From Halotalea alkalilenta DSM 17697 (GTDB lineage Bacteria; Pseudomonadota; Gammaproteobacteria; Pseudomonadales; Halomonadaceae): DNA of 64,000 bases. The position numbers and the translations under genes are program-made. Within the stretch, counting starts at the first letter, position 1. Each line of letters opens with the position of its first letter. The stretch covers positions 1 to 64,000 of the forward strand of contig NZ_JHYY01000037.1 of assembly GCF_000621205.1 (NCBI RefSeq), written 5' to 3'. The notes beneath the pieces are model-generated. The model saw nothing but the letters and a program-made list of their open reading frames with translations. It made no database searches and had not been told where the DNA came from. Positions 20,115 through 29,670 of this stretch are shown here, piece by piece.

Positions 20115-21347
20115 TCAGAGATACTTGAGCCAGGCGATGTCGCGGCGACGGGCCTTGAACGAGGCGAAGGCGCACACCGGATAATAGAGCGCCACGGCCA
20201 GCGCTATGGTGGTCGCCCAGACCATCCACATGGCGTCGAAGCCGAAGTACTCGCCCTGGTTGGCGCCCCAGACGCCGACGGCGCCTAGATAGAGCACCTT
20301 GAGCACGTAGAGGTGGAGCAGATAGAAGAACATCGGTGCCGCGCCGAACGTGACCAGCTGGGCGATCGGCCAGCCAAGCGTGCCGCTGCCCTGGGCGCGT
20401 TCTTGCAGTTGTTCGAACCAGCGCAGCAGCAGTGCTCCGATGCCGAGCGTGAGCATGATGAACAAAAGCGAGGGCGGATATTTGGTGATGTTGAAAAAGC
20501 TCATCAGCGTCGAGAGCGCGCTCTGGTGCACCGTCCAGGGCGCGTCGCCGTAGACGTTGATCGCGCGCAGCACGACGAAGCCGAGGATCAGTGCGCAGCC
20601 GCCCAGCAGCAAGGCCCGCTTGCGTCGCTCGGGCTTCACCTTCGCGCCGAACAGCGGCCCCAGCGCGTAGCCGAGCGCGATGACGCCGATCCAGGGCAGC
20701 AGCGGATAGGAGGTGCGCAGCCGCAGGGTGTCGGCGGCTTCGATCCAACCGCGGTCGTGCAGGATGGCCCAGGGGACGTTCAGCAGGTGGCCGGGAGGGA
20801 AGTGCACCCCGTCGAGCAGGTTGTGACCGGCGACGATCGCGATGCCGATGGCCGCCACCGCGGCGCGGGGCAGCCAGACCAGGGCGGAGAGCGCGATCAT
20901 GCTCAGGCCGATGGCCCAGATGACCTGCAGGTAGACCGTGCTGGGCGGGAATTGGAAGGTCCAGGCGAAGTTCACCAGGGTGACTTCCAACAGCACCAGG
21001 AAGAGCCCGCGCTTGAATAGAAAGGCCGATACCGCCGCACGTCCGTTGCCGGGCTTGGATGCGTAGAGATAGGCCGAAAGGCCGGTCAGGAAGACGAAGA
21101 CCGGGGCGCAGACATGGCTGAGCATGCGGCTGAAGAACAAGTCGGGCGTCGTCTTGTCGACGACCATCGGGTCCAGTACCTGGGCGTGCAGGAAGAAGGT
21201 TTCACGCACGTGGTCCAGCAGCATGAAGACGATCACCAGGCCGCGCAGGGCGTCGATCGACTTAAGCCGCGTCGAGGCTCGCGTGGCGCTTTTGGCAGCG
21301 CTGCTGGCGTGGGTGGTGATCGAAGGCGAAGCGGAGGAGATTCTCAT
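20115..21347 (-). CDS. DUF1624-type membrane acyltransferase-like protein
   Basis: A 410-residue integral membrane protein with about ten hydrophobic segments. The N-terminal motif RLKSIDALRGLVIVFMLLDHVRE is the hallmark of the heparan-alpha-glucosaminide N-acetyltransferase-like/DUF1624 and OpgC families, which move acyl groups across the inner membrane onto sugars. The Arg-Gly in DALRGL and the HVRE region are typical. The gene stands alone and its substrate cannot be told. It lies downstream of the gabD terminator and upstream of nothing on its strand. Confidence 0.85.
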   Translation of the reverse strand: MRISSASPSITTHASSAAKSATRASTRLKSIDALRGLVIVFMLLDHVRETFFLHAQVLDPMVVDKTTPDLFFSRMLSHVCAPVFVFLTGLSAYLYASKPGNGRAAVSAFLFKRGLFLVLLEVTLVNFAWTFQFPPSTVYLQVIWAIGLSMIALSALVWLPRAAVAAIGIAIVAGHNLLDGVHFPPGHLLNVPWAILHDRGWIEAADTLRLRTSYPLLPWIGVIALGYALGPLFGAKVKPERRKRALLLGGCALILGFVVLRAINVYGDAPWTVHQSALSTLMSFFNITKYPPSLLFIMLTLGIGALLLRWFEQLQERAQGSGTLGWPIAQLVTFGAAPMFFYLLHLYVLKVLYLGAVGVWGANQGEYFGFDAMWMVWATTIALAVALYYPVCAFASFKARRRDIAWLKYL

Positions 21348-21474
21348 TTCAGCGTCCGGTGTGTTGTCCGAGAAGGCGCGCGATGATCCTCGGGAACGCC
21401 GCTACCCGTGGGTTTCGCCTCATGGGATTCGTTGTTCGAAATGCCGGTGCTTGGTGCCTGTTCGGCTGAAACCG

Positions 21475-21499
21475 GGTCTCGGGGGCTACCCCCGAGACC
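21475..21499. terminator. Terminator at the end of the gabD operon
   Basis: A perfect 11-bp stem GGTCTCGGGGG (21475-21485) pairs with CCCCCGAGACC (21489-21499) around a CTA loop, 19 bp after the gabD stop. It marks the 3' end of the long minus-strand catabolic unit. The T run is poor. Confidence 0.65.
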
Positions 21500-21517
21500 G
21501 GCCGATGGGCCTTGCGT

Positions 21518-22990
21518 TCACAGCCCGCCGATGTGAAATGCCTTGTTCTCGAGATACTCATCCAACCCGTACTTGGAGCCTTCGCGACCGAGGCCCGACT
21601 GCTTGACCCCGCCGAACGGGGCGACCTCCATCGACACCGAGCCGGTGTTGAGCCCGACCATGCCGAATTCGAGCGCCTCAGCGACCCGCCAGGCGCGTTT
21701 CATCCCGCCGGTGAAGAAGTAGGCGGCCAGGCCGAAGGGGGTCGCATTGGCGATCGCGACCGCCTCTTCCTCGGCATCGAAGCGGATGATCGGCGCCACC
21801 GGGCCGAAAGTCTCCTCGTTGCAGATCAGCATGCCGGTATCGACACCGGTGAGCAGGGTCGGGGCGACGAACTGGTCCTCGCCTTTGGGGGTACCGCCGA
21901 TCACCGCGCTTGCGCCCTTGGACAGCGCGTCATCGACGTGCCGGGCGACTTTCTCCACTGCCGCATGGTTGATCAGCGGACCGAGCTGGACACCCGGTTC
22001 GAAGCCCGCGCCGCATTTGAGGCTGGCGATCTCCTCTTTGAGCCGCGCGACGAAGCGGTCGTGAATGCCGCTCTGCACCAGGATGCGGTTGGCGCAGACG
22101 CAGGTTTGCCCGGCATTGCGGAACTTGCTCACCATCGCGCCCGCTACCGCGAGCTCGAGATCGGCGTCGTCGAATACGATCAAGGGGGCGTTGCCGCCGA
22201 GCTCCAGGCTCAGGCGCTTGATGTCGTCCGCGCTCTGGCGCATCAGCAGACGGCCGACCTGGGTGGAGCCGGTGAACGACAGTTTGCGTACGGTGGGATT
22301 GCCGGTGAGCTCGGCGCCGATGCCCTGCGGCAGCCCGGTGACCACGTTGAAGACGCCGGGCGGGAAGCCGGCGCGATCGGCGAGCTCGGCCAGCGCCAGC
22401 GCCGACAGCGGGGTCAGCTCTGAGGGCTTGATCACGATCGGGCAGCCGGCGGCGAGGGCCGGGGCGCACTTGCGGGTGATCATCGCATTGGGGAAGTTCC
22501 ACGGCGTGATCGCGGCGACGACCCCGACCGGCTGCTTGAGCACCAGGATCCGCCGATCGCTGCTCGGCGATGGAATGGTGTCGCCATAGACGCGGCGCGC
22601 CTCCTCGGCGAACCATTTGACGAACGACGCGCCGTAGCGGATCTCACCGCGCGCCTCGTTCAGCGGCTTGCCCTGCTCGAGGGTCATCAGCGTCGCCAGG
22701 TCGTCGAGGTGCTCGAGGATCAGCGCGTGCCAGCGCTCGAGCAGCATCGCGCGTTCGGCGGCCGGTCGCGCGCGCCAGGCCGGCCACGCGGCCTCGGCGG
22801 CCTCGATCGCACGGCGGGTCTCGACCGCTTGCAGTGCGGCGATCGCGGCGATCGGTCGATTGCTGGCGGGGTCGATCACCTCGAGGGTGGCGCCGTCGTC
22901 GGCGTCGCACCATTCGCCGCCGATGAAGGCTTGGGTGCGCAGCAGCCCGGTATCGGCCAGGCGTTCGAGAGGGAAATCGGGATGGGTCAT
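21518..22990 (-). CDS. gabD: Succinate-semialdehyde dehydrogenase (NADP-type)
   Basis: A 490-residue aldehyde dehydrogenase, closest to Gab[32 protein letters not shown] is the cofactor region (only part quoted as motifs ITPWNFP and VIKPSE), [11 protein letters not shown] follows, the catalytic Glu lies in [17 protein letters not shown] and the catalytic Cys in [11 protein letters not shown]. The paired Cys in TCVC is typical of GabD-type enzymes with a redox switch. It oxidises succinate semialdehyde to succinate. The start has AGGAAG. It is the last gene of the minus-strand unit, 107 bp after the ABC ATPase. Substrate specificity rests on similarity and gabT nearby. Confidence 0.9.
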   Translation of the reverse strand: MTHPDFPLERLADTGLLRTQAFIGGEWCDADDGATLEVIDPASNRPIAAIAALQAVETRRAIEAAEAAWPAWRARPAAERAMLLERWHALILEHLDDLATLMTLEQGKPLNEARGEIRYGASFVKWFAEEARRVYGDTIPSPSSDRRILVLKQPVGVVAAITPWNFPNAMITRKCAPALAAGCPIVIKPSELTPLSALALAELADRAGFPPGVFNVVTGLPQGIGAELTGNPTVRKLSFTGSTQVGRLLMRQSADDIKRLSLELGGNAPLIVFDDADLELAVAGAMVSKFRNAGQTCVCANRILVQSGIHDRFVARLKEEIASLKCGAGFEPGVQLGPLINHAAVEKVARHVDDALSKGASAVIGGTPKGEDQFVAPTLLTGVDTGMLICNEETFGPVAPIIRFDAEEEAVAIANATPFGLAAYFFTGGMKRAWRVAEALEFGMVGLNTGSVSMEVAPFGGVKQSGLGREGSKYGLDEYLENKAFHIGGL

Positions 22991-23097
22991 GATGGTCTTC
23001 CTGCTGGGTCGGTGCAGAGGGTTTCAGTGAGCGGCCAAAGCGGACTTGCGCGAAACGGCGAGCCGGCGAGCCGCAAGGCCGCGATCGGTATGCGTAT

Positions 23098-24750
23098 TCA
23101 TGCCAGGGCTTCCAGCGAATCGGTGAAGCTCGGGCGCGACTCGAGCCAGCCGCGCCTGAGTTCTGGCACCGAGCCGATCAGCCGCTGGGTGTAGGAGTGC
23201 TGCGGATTCTGGATCACTTCGCGGCAAGGGCCCTGTTCGACGCAGCGCCCCTGGAACAGCACCATCACCTCGTCGCACAGGGCGCGAACGGTGGAGATGT
23301 CGTGGCTGATGAACAGGTAGGAGACGCCGAGTTCGCGCCGCAGCTCGACCAGCAGCTCGAGGATCGCCGCACCGACCACGGTGTCGAGTGCCGAGGTGAC
23401 CTCGTCGCAGAGCAGCAGGTCGGGCTTGGCGGCGAGCGCCCGGGCGAGGTTGACGCGCTGTTTCTGGCCGCCCGAAAGCTCACCGGGACGCCTCTTGAGC
23501 AGCGCCTGGGGCAGCTTGACCAGGTCCATCAGCTCGGCCACCCGGCGCTTGCGTTCACGGCCATCGAGCTCGAAATAGGTATCCAGCGGACGCGTCAGGA
23601 TGCGCTCGATGCTGTGCGAGGGGTTGAGCGCGTTGTCGGCGCTCTGGAACACCATCTGGATACGGCGGAACTGATCCGGCGTGCGGCCCTTGAGCGTCGG
23701 CGTCAGCTCGCGGCGGTCGAACTGCACCGCGCCTCGCGATGGGCCGATCAGTCCGGCGACGGCGCGGGCCAGCGTCGACTTGCCCGAGCCGGACTCGCCG
23801 ATCACGCCGAGCGCCCGGCCGCGGGCGAGATTGAGCTGGATGTGGTCGAGCACTACTTTGGCCGGTACGCCATCGGCATCGCGCGCGCCGTAGCCGACCT
23901 GCAGGTCGTCGATGCGCAAAAGCTCCGCGCCCGGCGTGGTCGGTGGCGGGGAGAGCTTCTGGTCGGGGCGGGCGGCCTCGAGCAGGCTCCGGGTATAGGG
24001 GTGGGCGGGATGCTCGAGGATCTGGTCGATCTCTCCCTGCTCCTGGATCTCGCCGCCGTTGAGCACCAGCACGCGATCGGCCATCTGGGCGACCACGGCG
24101 AGGTCGTGGGAGACGTAGATCGCAGTGGTGCCGCGCTCGCGCACCACGCGCTTGAACGCGCGCAGCACCTCGATCTGGGTGGTCACGTCGAGCGCGGTGG
24201 TCGGCTCGTCGAGGATCACCAGCGCCGGATCGGTGATCAGCGCCATCGCCGCCATCAGTCGCTGCAGCTGGCCGCCGGAGACCTGGTGCGGGTAACGCGC
24301 GCCGATGCTGTCCGGGTCCGGCAGCGCCAGCTCACGGAACAGCCCGACCGCCTTGGCCTCGGCCTCCTCGCGGCTCATTACCTTGTGGATCAGCGCGGCT
24401 TCGATCACCTGCTCCATCAGGGTCTTGGCCGGATTGAACGAGGCCGCTGCGCTCTGTGCGATGTAGGCCACGCGGTGGCCACGCAGGTCGCGTAGCTCCT
24501 TCGCCGGCAGCTTCAGCACCTCGGTTGCGCCGAGCCGCACGCTGCCGCCCGAGATCCGGCAGCCGCGCCGGGCATAGCCGAGCAGGGAGAGCGCAATCGT
24601 GGTCTTGCCCGAGCCGGATTCGCCGATCAGCGCCAGCACTTCCCCTGCGGCCAGCGAGAAGCCGATCCGTTTGACGATCTCGACCTCTTCCCCGGCGGAA
24701 TTGACCGCGGTGACCAGCAGGTCTTGCACTTCGATGGGTTCGCCGAGCAT
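23098..24750 (-). CDS. Fused double ATP-binding subunit of a peptide/opine-type ABC importer
   Basis: A 550-residue protein with two complete ABC domains in tandem, equivalent to DppD plus DppF. Domain 1 has Walker A GESGSGKT (residues 43-50), signature VSGGQ and Walker B VILDEPT; domain 2 has GESGSGKS, LSGGQ and LLLCDEVTS. Each domain ends with the HPYTRSLL/HSYTQRLI segment typical of the oligopeptide family. It overlaps the operon tightly (3 bp after the permease). Both sites look catalytically competent, although the second Walker B lacks the usual EPTS proline. Confidence 0.93.
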   Translation of the reverse strand: MLGEPIEVQDLLVTAVNSAGEEVEIVKRIGFSLAAGEVLALIGESGSGKTTIALSLLGYARRGCRISGGSVRLGATEVLKLPAKELRDLRGHRVAYIAQSAAASFNPAKTLMEQVIEAALIHKVMSREEAEAKAVGLFRELALPDPDSIGARYPHQVSGGQLQRLMAAMALITDPALVILDEPTTALDVTTQIEVLRAFKRVVRERGTTAIYVSHDLAVVAQMADRVLVLNGGEIQEQGEIDQILEHPAHPYTRSLLEAARPDQKLSPPPTTPGAELLRIDDLQVGYGARDADGVPAKVVLDHIQLNLARGRALGVIGESGSGKSTLARAVAGLIGPSRGAVQFDRRELTPTLKGRTPDQFRRIQMVFQSADNALNPSHSIERILTRPLDTYFELDGRERKRRVAELMDLVKLPQALLKRRPGELSGGQKQRVNLARALAAKPDLLLCDEVTSALDTVVGAAILELLVELRRELGVSYLFISHDISTVRALCDEVMVLFQGRCVEQGPCREVIQNPQHSYTQRLIGSVPELRRGWLESRPSFTDSLEALA

Positions 24751-24753
24751 GGG

Positions 24754-25632
24754 TCAGTCTCCCTGTTGGCCGCGGCTTGCGGAGAGGCTGTCGATCAGCA
24801 GGTTGGCACCGATGGTGAGCGTGCCGATCGCGACCGCCGGGGCGATCACCGCCAGCGCCCCTTCGCTCAGGCCGCCGATGTTCTCGCGCACCAGCGAGCC
24901 GAGATCCGCGATCGGTGGCTGCACGCCGAGGCCGAGGAAGCTCATTCCGCTGAGCAGCAGGACGATGAACACGAAGCGCATGCCCATGTCGGCGAGCACC
25001 GGGTGAATCATGTTCGGCAGCAGTTCGGCCCAGGCGATGTAGAGCCGGCCCTCTCCACGGGTACGCGCCACCTGGACGTACTCGAGGGTGGTGAGGTTGG
25101 CCGCCAGGCTTCTCGAAATGCGAAACGCACCGGGGGCATAGCTGAGCACCGCGGTGATGATCAGCAGCGGGATCGAGGCGCCGAAGGCGGAGACCATCAC
25201 CAGCGCAAGCATCTTGCTCGGAATCGAGATCAGCGCATCGTTGAGCCGGCTGACCGTCTCGTCGAGCCACTTGGGCGCGAGGGCGGCGAGAATCCCGAGG
25301 CTTGCGCCGATCGAGCTCGCCAGCAGCGCGGCGATCAGTGCCAGGCCCACGGTGTAGCGCGCACCGGTGAGGATCCGGCTGAGCATGTCCCGGCCGAGGT
25401 AATCGGTACCGAGCGGGAAGGCCGCGCTCGCGCCGGCGAACATGTCGTCGCCGACCAGCGCACCGACCGGGTGCGGGGCGAGCATCGGGCCGAAGATCGC
25501 CACCAGTATCCAGAAGCCGAACAGGCTCGCGCCGATCCAGCGCATGGCGTGGCGCGGCGCGCGGTTGCGTCGGCTGGGCGAGGCGACGGGCAGCTGACTG
25601 CCCGCCGCGCGGGGGGAGTTTGCTTGGCTCAT
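24754..25632 (-). CDS. ABC importer permease, DppC type
   Basis: A 292-residue inner-membrane permease with a cytoplasmic N-terminal extension and six predicted TM helices. FPLGTDYLGRDMLSRILTGARYT is the DppC/OppC hallmark (FPLGTDYLGRD), and EYVQVARTRGEGRLYIAWAE is the EAA loop that contacts the ATPase. The ATG shares one base with the stop codon of the preceding permease (TGATG), so the two are translationally coupled. It forms the channel with the neighbouring DppB-type protein. Confidence 0.93.
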   Translation of the reverse strand: MSQANSPRAAGSQLPVASPSRRNRAPRHAMRWIGASLFGFWILVAIFGPMLAPHPVGALVGDDMFAGASAAFPLGTDYLGRDMLSRILTGARYTVGLALIAALLASSIGASLGILAALAPKWLDETVSRLNDALISIPSKMLALVMVSAFGASIPLLIITAVLSYAPGAFRISRSLAANLTTLEYVQVARTRGEGRLYIAWAELLPNMIHPVLADMGMRFVFIVLLLSGMSFLGLGVQPPIADLGSLVRENIGGLSEGALAVIAPAVAIGTLTIGANLLIDSLSASRGQQGD

Positions 25633-26585
25633 CAGGTTCTCAGCCTCGGGTTGGAGAGGATCGCACAGAGATCGGCGGCGATGACCAGTACCAGGTAGGC
25701 GCTGCAGAACAGCATTGCGCAGGCCTGTACCAGCGCCAGGTCGCGGTTGGCGACGGCGTCGACCATCAGGCTCGCGATACCGGGGTAGTTGAAGATCGTC
25801 TCGACGATGATCACCCCGCCGAGCAGGTAGGAAAGGCTCAGCGCCACCGCGTTGGCGATCGGACCGAGCGAGTTGGGCAGCGCGTGGCGCAGCACCCGCC
25901 GCAGCGGGCCTACGCCCTTGAGCTGGGCCATCTCGATGTAGGGGCTGTCGAGCTGGTCGATCAGGGCGGCGCGGGTCATCCGCGCCATCTGGGCGATCAG
26001 CACGCAGCAAAGCGTCAGCACCGGCATCGCGTAGATGCGCATGAAGTCGCCGATGTTCTCGACGCTCGAGACGTAGGAGAGCGCCGGCAGCCAGCCGAGG
26101 TGGACGGCGAAGATCAGCACCGCGATGGTCGCGACCAGGAATTCAGGCACCGCCACCATCGACAGGGTGAAGACGTTGAGCACCCGGTCGATCGCGCCGC
26201 CGCGGCGCATCGCCGAGATGATCCCCAGCGCCAGCGCGATCGGCACCGAGACCGCGGTAGTGACGCCGGCGAGGATCAGCGAGTTGGGCAGCCGGCCGGC
26301 CATCAGCGTGGAGACCGGCAAGGCGTTGCTCACCGACTGGCCGAGATCGCCGCTGACCAGGCCGATCAGCCAGTTGAAGTAGCGCAGCAGCGCCGGCTGG
26401 TCGAGGCCGAGCTGGGTGCGCAGCGCGGCGACCTGTTCGGGGGTGGCGAACTGGCCGAGGATCTGCTGGGCGGCGTCGCCCGGCAGTAATGAAGTGATCG
26501 CGAAGATCACCAGCGAGACGATCAGCAGGGTCAGCACCCCGGAGGCGAGCCGACCGAGCAGCAGACGCAGGATAGGATTACGCAT
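25632..26585 (-). CDS. ABC importer permease, DppB type
   Basis: A 317-residue permease with six predicted TM helices. It begins RLLLGRLASGVLTLLIVSLV, has the long periplasmic GDAAQQILGQFATPEQVAAL loop typical of DppB/OppB, and the EAA motif EMAQLKGVGPLRRVLRHALPN (ending quoted in part). It lies 81 bp after the solute-binding-protein gene and is coupled to the DppC-type gene. Substrate unknown; this family carries dipeptides, oligopeptides, opines, nickel and glutathione. Confidence 0.93.
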   Translation of the reverse strand: MRNPILRLLLGRLASGVLTLLIVSLVIFAITSLLPGDAAQQILGQFATPEQVAALRTQLGLDQPALLRYFNWLIGLVSGDLGQSVSNALPVSTLMAGRLPNSLILAGVTTAVSVPIALALGIISAMRRGGAIDRVLNVFTLSMVAVPEFLVATIAVLIFAVHLGWLPALSYVSSVENIGDFMRIYAMPVLTLCCVLIAQMARMTRAALIDQLDSPYIEMAQLKGVGPLRRVLRHALPNSLGPIANAVALSLSYLLGGVIIVETIFNYPGIASLMVDAVANRDLALVQACAMLFCSAYLVLVIAADLCAILSNPRLRT

Positions 26586-26666
26586 GGCAGGGCTCCTGAG
26601 TGGCCTCTGACGGGGCGCCCGTACGACGGGCGCCCCGCGGGGACGAACGATGGACTAGCGTCGGCC

Positions 26667-28304
26667 TCAGGCTTCCCACCAGACGTGCTCGGGGAACGAA
26701 TAGCCCATGAACCCACCGAGTGGGATCGAGCGCTCGTAGCCCTTGAGCCTCGTGTCGTAGCCGTCGATGTCGCTGATGAACACCGGGATGCCGATCCCCG
26801 CATGGTCATGGATCAGCGTCTGCATGTCGGCGTACATCTGCATGCGCTTGGCTTCGTCCGGCTCCTGGCGCGAGAGCACCAGCAGCTGGTCGAACTGCTC
26901 GTTCTGCCAGCCCGACTCGTTCCACGGCGCGCTCGATTGGAAGAACTGCGAGAGCAGGATATTGGCGGTCGGCCGCGGGTTGATGTTGCCGAAGCCGAGC
27001 GGGTGCTTCATCCAATGGTTCGACCAGTAGCCGTCCGAGGGCACCCGGTTGACGGTCAGGTTGAGGCCTGCCTGCTGCGCGGACTGCTGGAGCAGCACCG
27101 CCATGTCCTCGGAGCCATTGGCCGCCGGTGAGGCGACGATCGGCAGCCTGGCACCCTGGACGCCCGCCTTGGCGAGCAGCGCGCGGGCGCGCTCCGGGTC
27201 GTACTCACGCTGCGGCAGGCCGTCGAAGTAGTAGCGATTGCTCTGGGCGATCGGCTGGTCGTTGGCGATCTCGGCGTAGTTGCGAAATACCGCGCGCTTG
27301 ATCTGCTCGCGGTCGAACAGGTACTTCATCGCCTCGACGAATTCGGGCCGGCTGGTCGGCTCCTGGTCGACGCGCATCACCAGGTCGCTGTAGTTGCCCG
27401 AGTTGCTCGCCTTGATCGCATGGGCGCCGGAGTTCTCCACCCGCGACGCGGAGCGGCCGCTGACGTTGTTGACCAGCTGCACGTCGCCGGAGAGCAGCGC
27501 GTTGACCCGCGAGGATTCGTCGCCGATCCCGACCATTTCGATCTCGTCGAGATAGGGGCGGCCTTCCTTCCAGTAGTTTTCGTTGCGCACCGCCACCGAA
27601 CGCACGCCGGGATTGAACTCCTGGCAGCGGAAAGGACCGGTGCCGATCCCCTTGGTGAAATCCGTGGTGCCGGCCTGCACGATCATCATGTGCGATACCG
27701 CGAGGATCGAGGGCAGCTCGACGTTGGGCGAGCTCAGCACGATCCGCACCTGGCGGTCACCTACTGCCTCCACGGTGGAGATCTGCTCGGCCAGCGACAT
27801 CACCTTGGAGCCGGTGTTCGGGTCCTTGTGACGGCCGAGCGAGAAGATCACGTCCGCGGGCTCGAGCGACTTGCCGTCGTGGAAGGTGACCCCTGAGCGC
27901 AGGGTGAACAGCCAGGTCGTGCCGCCGTCGGTGGTTTCGAAGTGCTCGGCCAGCGCAGGCTGGGGCGTGAGCGTTTCATCGAACACGGTCAGGCCGTTGT
28001 AGAACGTCGCATGGCGGACATAGTCGATCGCGGTCGCGCCCAGGGCGGGGTCGAGGGTATCCGAGGTCGAGGCCGAGTGAGCGGCCACCCGGATGCGGCC
28101 GCCGCGGGTGGGGGTGCCCGCGGGTTCGGCGGCATAGCCGAGGCCGCTGCCGAACATCGAGCCCGCGCTCGCGGCGAACAGGCCAGCGGCGCCGAGGGCC
28201 TTCAATGCGTCGCGTCGCGACAGGCCACGGTGCATCGCTTCGAACAGCCGAGTGCTTTGTTCTGGGCCGATCAGCCCGGGAATGGAGTTCTTGTGGTCGG
28301 TCAT
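26667..28304 (-). CDS. ABC importer solute-binding protein, family 5, Tat-exported
   Basis: A 545-residue periplasmic binding protein of the peptide/opine/nickel family (SBP_bac_5). The N-terminal SRRDALKALGAAGLFAAS is a twin-arginine signal, implying folding before export. The mature protein has ETTDGGTTWLFTLRSGVTFHDG and LEPADVIFSLGRHKD, both typical. The start has GGAGAAG. As first gene of the transporter block it should set the substrate, which cannot be read by eye; neighbouring FAD amine oxidases suggest an amine or amino-acyl compound rather than a plain peptide. Confidence 0.92.
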   Translation of the reverse strand: MTDHKNSIPGLIGPEQSTRLFEAMHRGLSRRDALKALGAAGLFAASAGSMFGSGLGYAAEPAGTPTRGGRIRVAAHSASTSDTLDPALGATAIDYVRHATFYNGLTVFDETLTPQPALAEHFETTDGGTTWLFTLRSGVTFHDGKSLEPADVIFSLGRHKDPNTGSKVMSLAEQISTVEAVGDRQVRIVLSSPNVELPSILAVSHMMIVQAGTTDFTKGIGTGPFRCQEFNPGVRSVAVRNENYWKEGRPYLDEIEMVGIGDESSRVNALLSGDVQLVNNVSGRSASRVENSGAHAIKASNSGNYSDLVMRVDQEPTSRPEFVEAMKYLFDREQIKRAVFRNYAEIANDQPIAQSNRYYFDGLPQREYDPERARALLAKAGVQGARLPIVASPAANGSEDMAVLLQQSAQQAGLNLTVNRVPSDGYWSNHWMKHPLGFGNINPRPTANILLSQFFQSSAPWNESGWQNEQFDQLLVLSRQEPDEAKRMQMYADMQTLIHDHAGIGIPVFISDIDGYDTRLKGYERSIPLGGFMGYSFPEHVWWEA

Positions 28305-28373
28305 TCGGCTTCTCCGTCGTGCGTTGGGATTTTTGTAGTGCCTGGAGGCAGCTTTATCGGCTGGGCGGTGTCG

Positions 28374-29648
28374 TTAGTGGAGGCGGTCCTGCAGTCGATA
28401 CCAAGCGCCGACCAGCGGCAGGAACCAGGGCTTGCCGAAGTGGCCTGGAATCGCTGGCCAATCGAAATCCGCCCAGGGGTTGGCGTCGGCGGCGCCCAGC
28501 AGCGTGGCGGCCATTCTCTCGCCCATGTGCACCGACATCTGCACGCCGTGACCGCTATAGCCCATCGAATGGTACAGGCCGTCATGGCTGCCGGCGCGTG
28601 GTAGCCGGTCGCGGGTCATGTCGACCAGACCGCCCCAGCAGTAGTCGAGCTTCACCCCCGCCAGTTCCGGGAAGGTCGCCTCGAGCCCGGCGCGCAGCAG
28701 CGCACCGCTCTTGGCATCCGAGCGGACATTGGACATGGCGAAGCGGGCCCGGCCACCGAACAGCAGGCGGTCGTCCGGGGTGACCCGGAAGTAGTGCCCG
28801 ATGATCCGGCTGGTGACGTAGGCGCGCCGCTTCGGCAGCAGCCGATCCAGCCGTTCGCGATCGAGCGGCTCGGTGACCACGATGAAGCTGCCGACCGGCG
28901 CCATGCGGCGGCGATACCACTGGAGCGGGCCGGTCTGCGAGGCGCCGGTACTGATCAGCACCTGCTTGGCTTCTATCTCTCCGCGCGCGGTGGCGATGCG
29001 CACGCCGCTCGCGCGGCGGTCGATCGCGCTGACCGCCGCGTGCTCGAAGATGCTGGCCCCGTGGCGCGCCGCCGCAGTGGCCAGGCCGACACCGAAGCGG
29101 CCCATATGCATCTGGCCGCCGTTGCGCTGCAGCAGGCCGCCGTGGAACAGCGGCGAGGCGACCTCCTCACCGATCCGCGAGGCGGGGATCATCTCCACGT
29201 CGCGATCCACGTCCTGGCGAATCAGCTCGCAGGTGCGCGCCAGCTGCTCGTAATGCGCAGGCTTGGCCGCCAGCTTGAGCTTGCCGTGCCTGAGGAAGTT
29301 GCAGTCGATGCGTTCGTCGCGAATCACCCGCTCGACGCTCTCCACCGCATCGGCATAGGCCCGGTAGCAGCGCTGCGCGCGATCGCGGCCGAGTCGCGCG
29401 ACCAAGGCGCCATAGTCCTGGGCGACGCCAGTGTTGCACTGGCCGCCGTTGCGCCCCGAGGCCTCGCCGATGATTCGGCCGGCCTCGAACAGTGCCACCG
29501 AGGCACCGGCGCGGGACAATGTCCGCGCCGCGGAGAGCCCGGTGAAGCCGCCGCCGACCACCGCGACATCGAAGCGGCCTTCGGGCGGCGCGCTCTCGGC
29601 ATGCTCGAAGGGTGGGGCGGTATCGAGCCAGTAGGATTCGAATTTCAC
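28374..29648 (-). CDS. FAD-dependent amine oxidoreductase, PuuB/OrdL-like
   Basis: A 424-residue DAO-family flavoprotein resembling gamma-glutamylputrescine oxidase. The FAD-binding motif VVGGGFTGLSAARTL is at about 30-45, followed by GEASGRNGGQCNTGV, a PuuB/OrdL signature, and near the C-terminus YSMGYSGHGVQMSVHMG. The start is GTG 29648, eight bases after GGGGAGC; longer ATG frames begin in unconserved sequence. It should oxidise a primary or secondary amine to an aldehyde or imine. 22 bp separate it from the preceding HAD gene, indicating co-transcription. Confidence 0.87.
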   Translation of the reverse strand: MKFESYWLDTAPPFEHAESAPPEGRFDVAVVGGGFTGLSAARTLSRAGASVALFEAGRIIGEASGRNGGQCNTGVAQDYGALVARLGRDRAQRCYRAYADAVESVERVIRDERIDCNFLRHGKLKLAAKPAHYEQLARTCELIRQDVDRDVEMIPASRIGEEVASPLFHGGLLQRNGGQMHMGRFGVGLATAAARHGASIFEHAAVSAIDRRASGVRIATARGEIEAKQVLISTGASQTGPLQWYRRRMAPVGSFIVVTEPLDRERLDRLLPKRRAYVTSRIIGHYFRVTPDDRLLFGGRARFAMSNVRSDAKSGALLRAGLEATFPELAGVKLDYCWGGLVDMTRDRLPRAGSHDGLYHSMGYSGHGVQMSVHMGERMAATLLGAADANPWADFDWPAIPGHFGKPWFLPLVGAWYRLQDRLH

Positions 29649-29670
29649 CGTTGAAGCTCCCCGGAATGGA

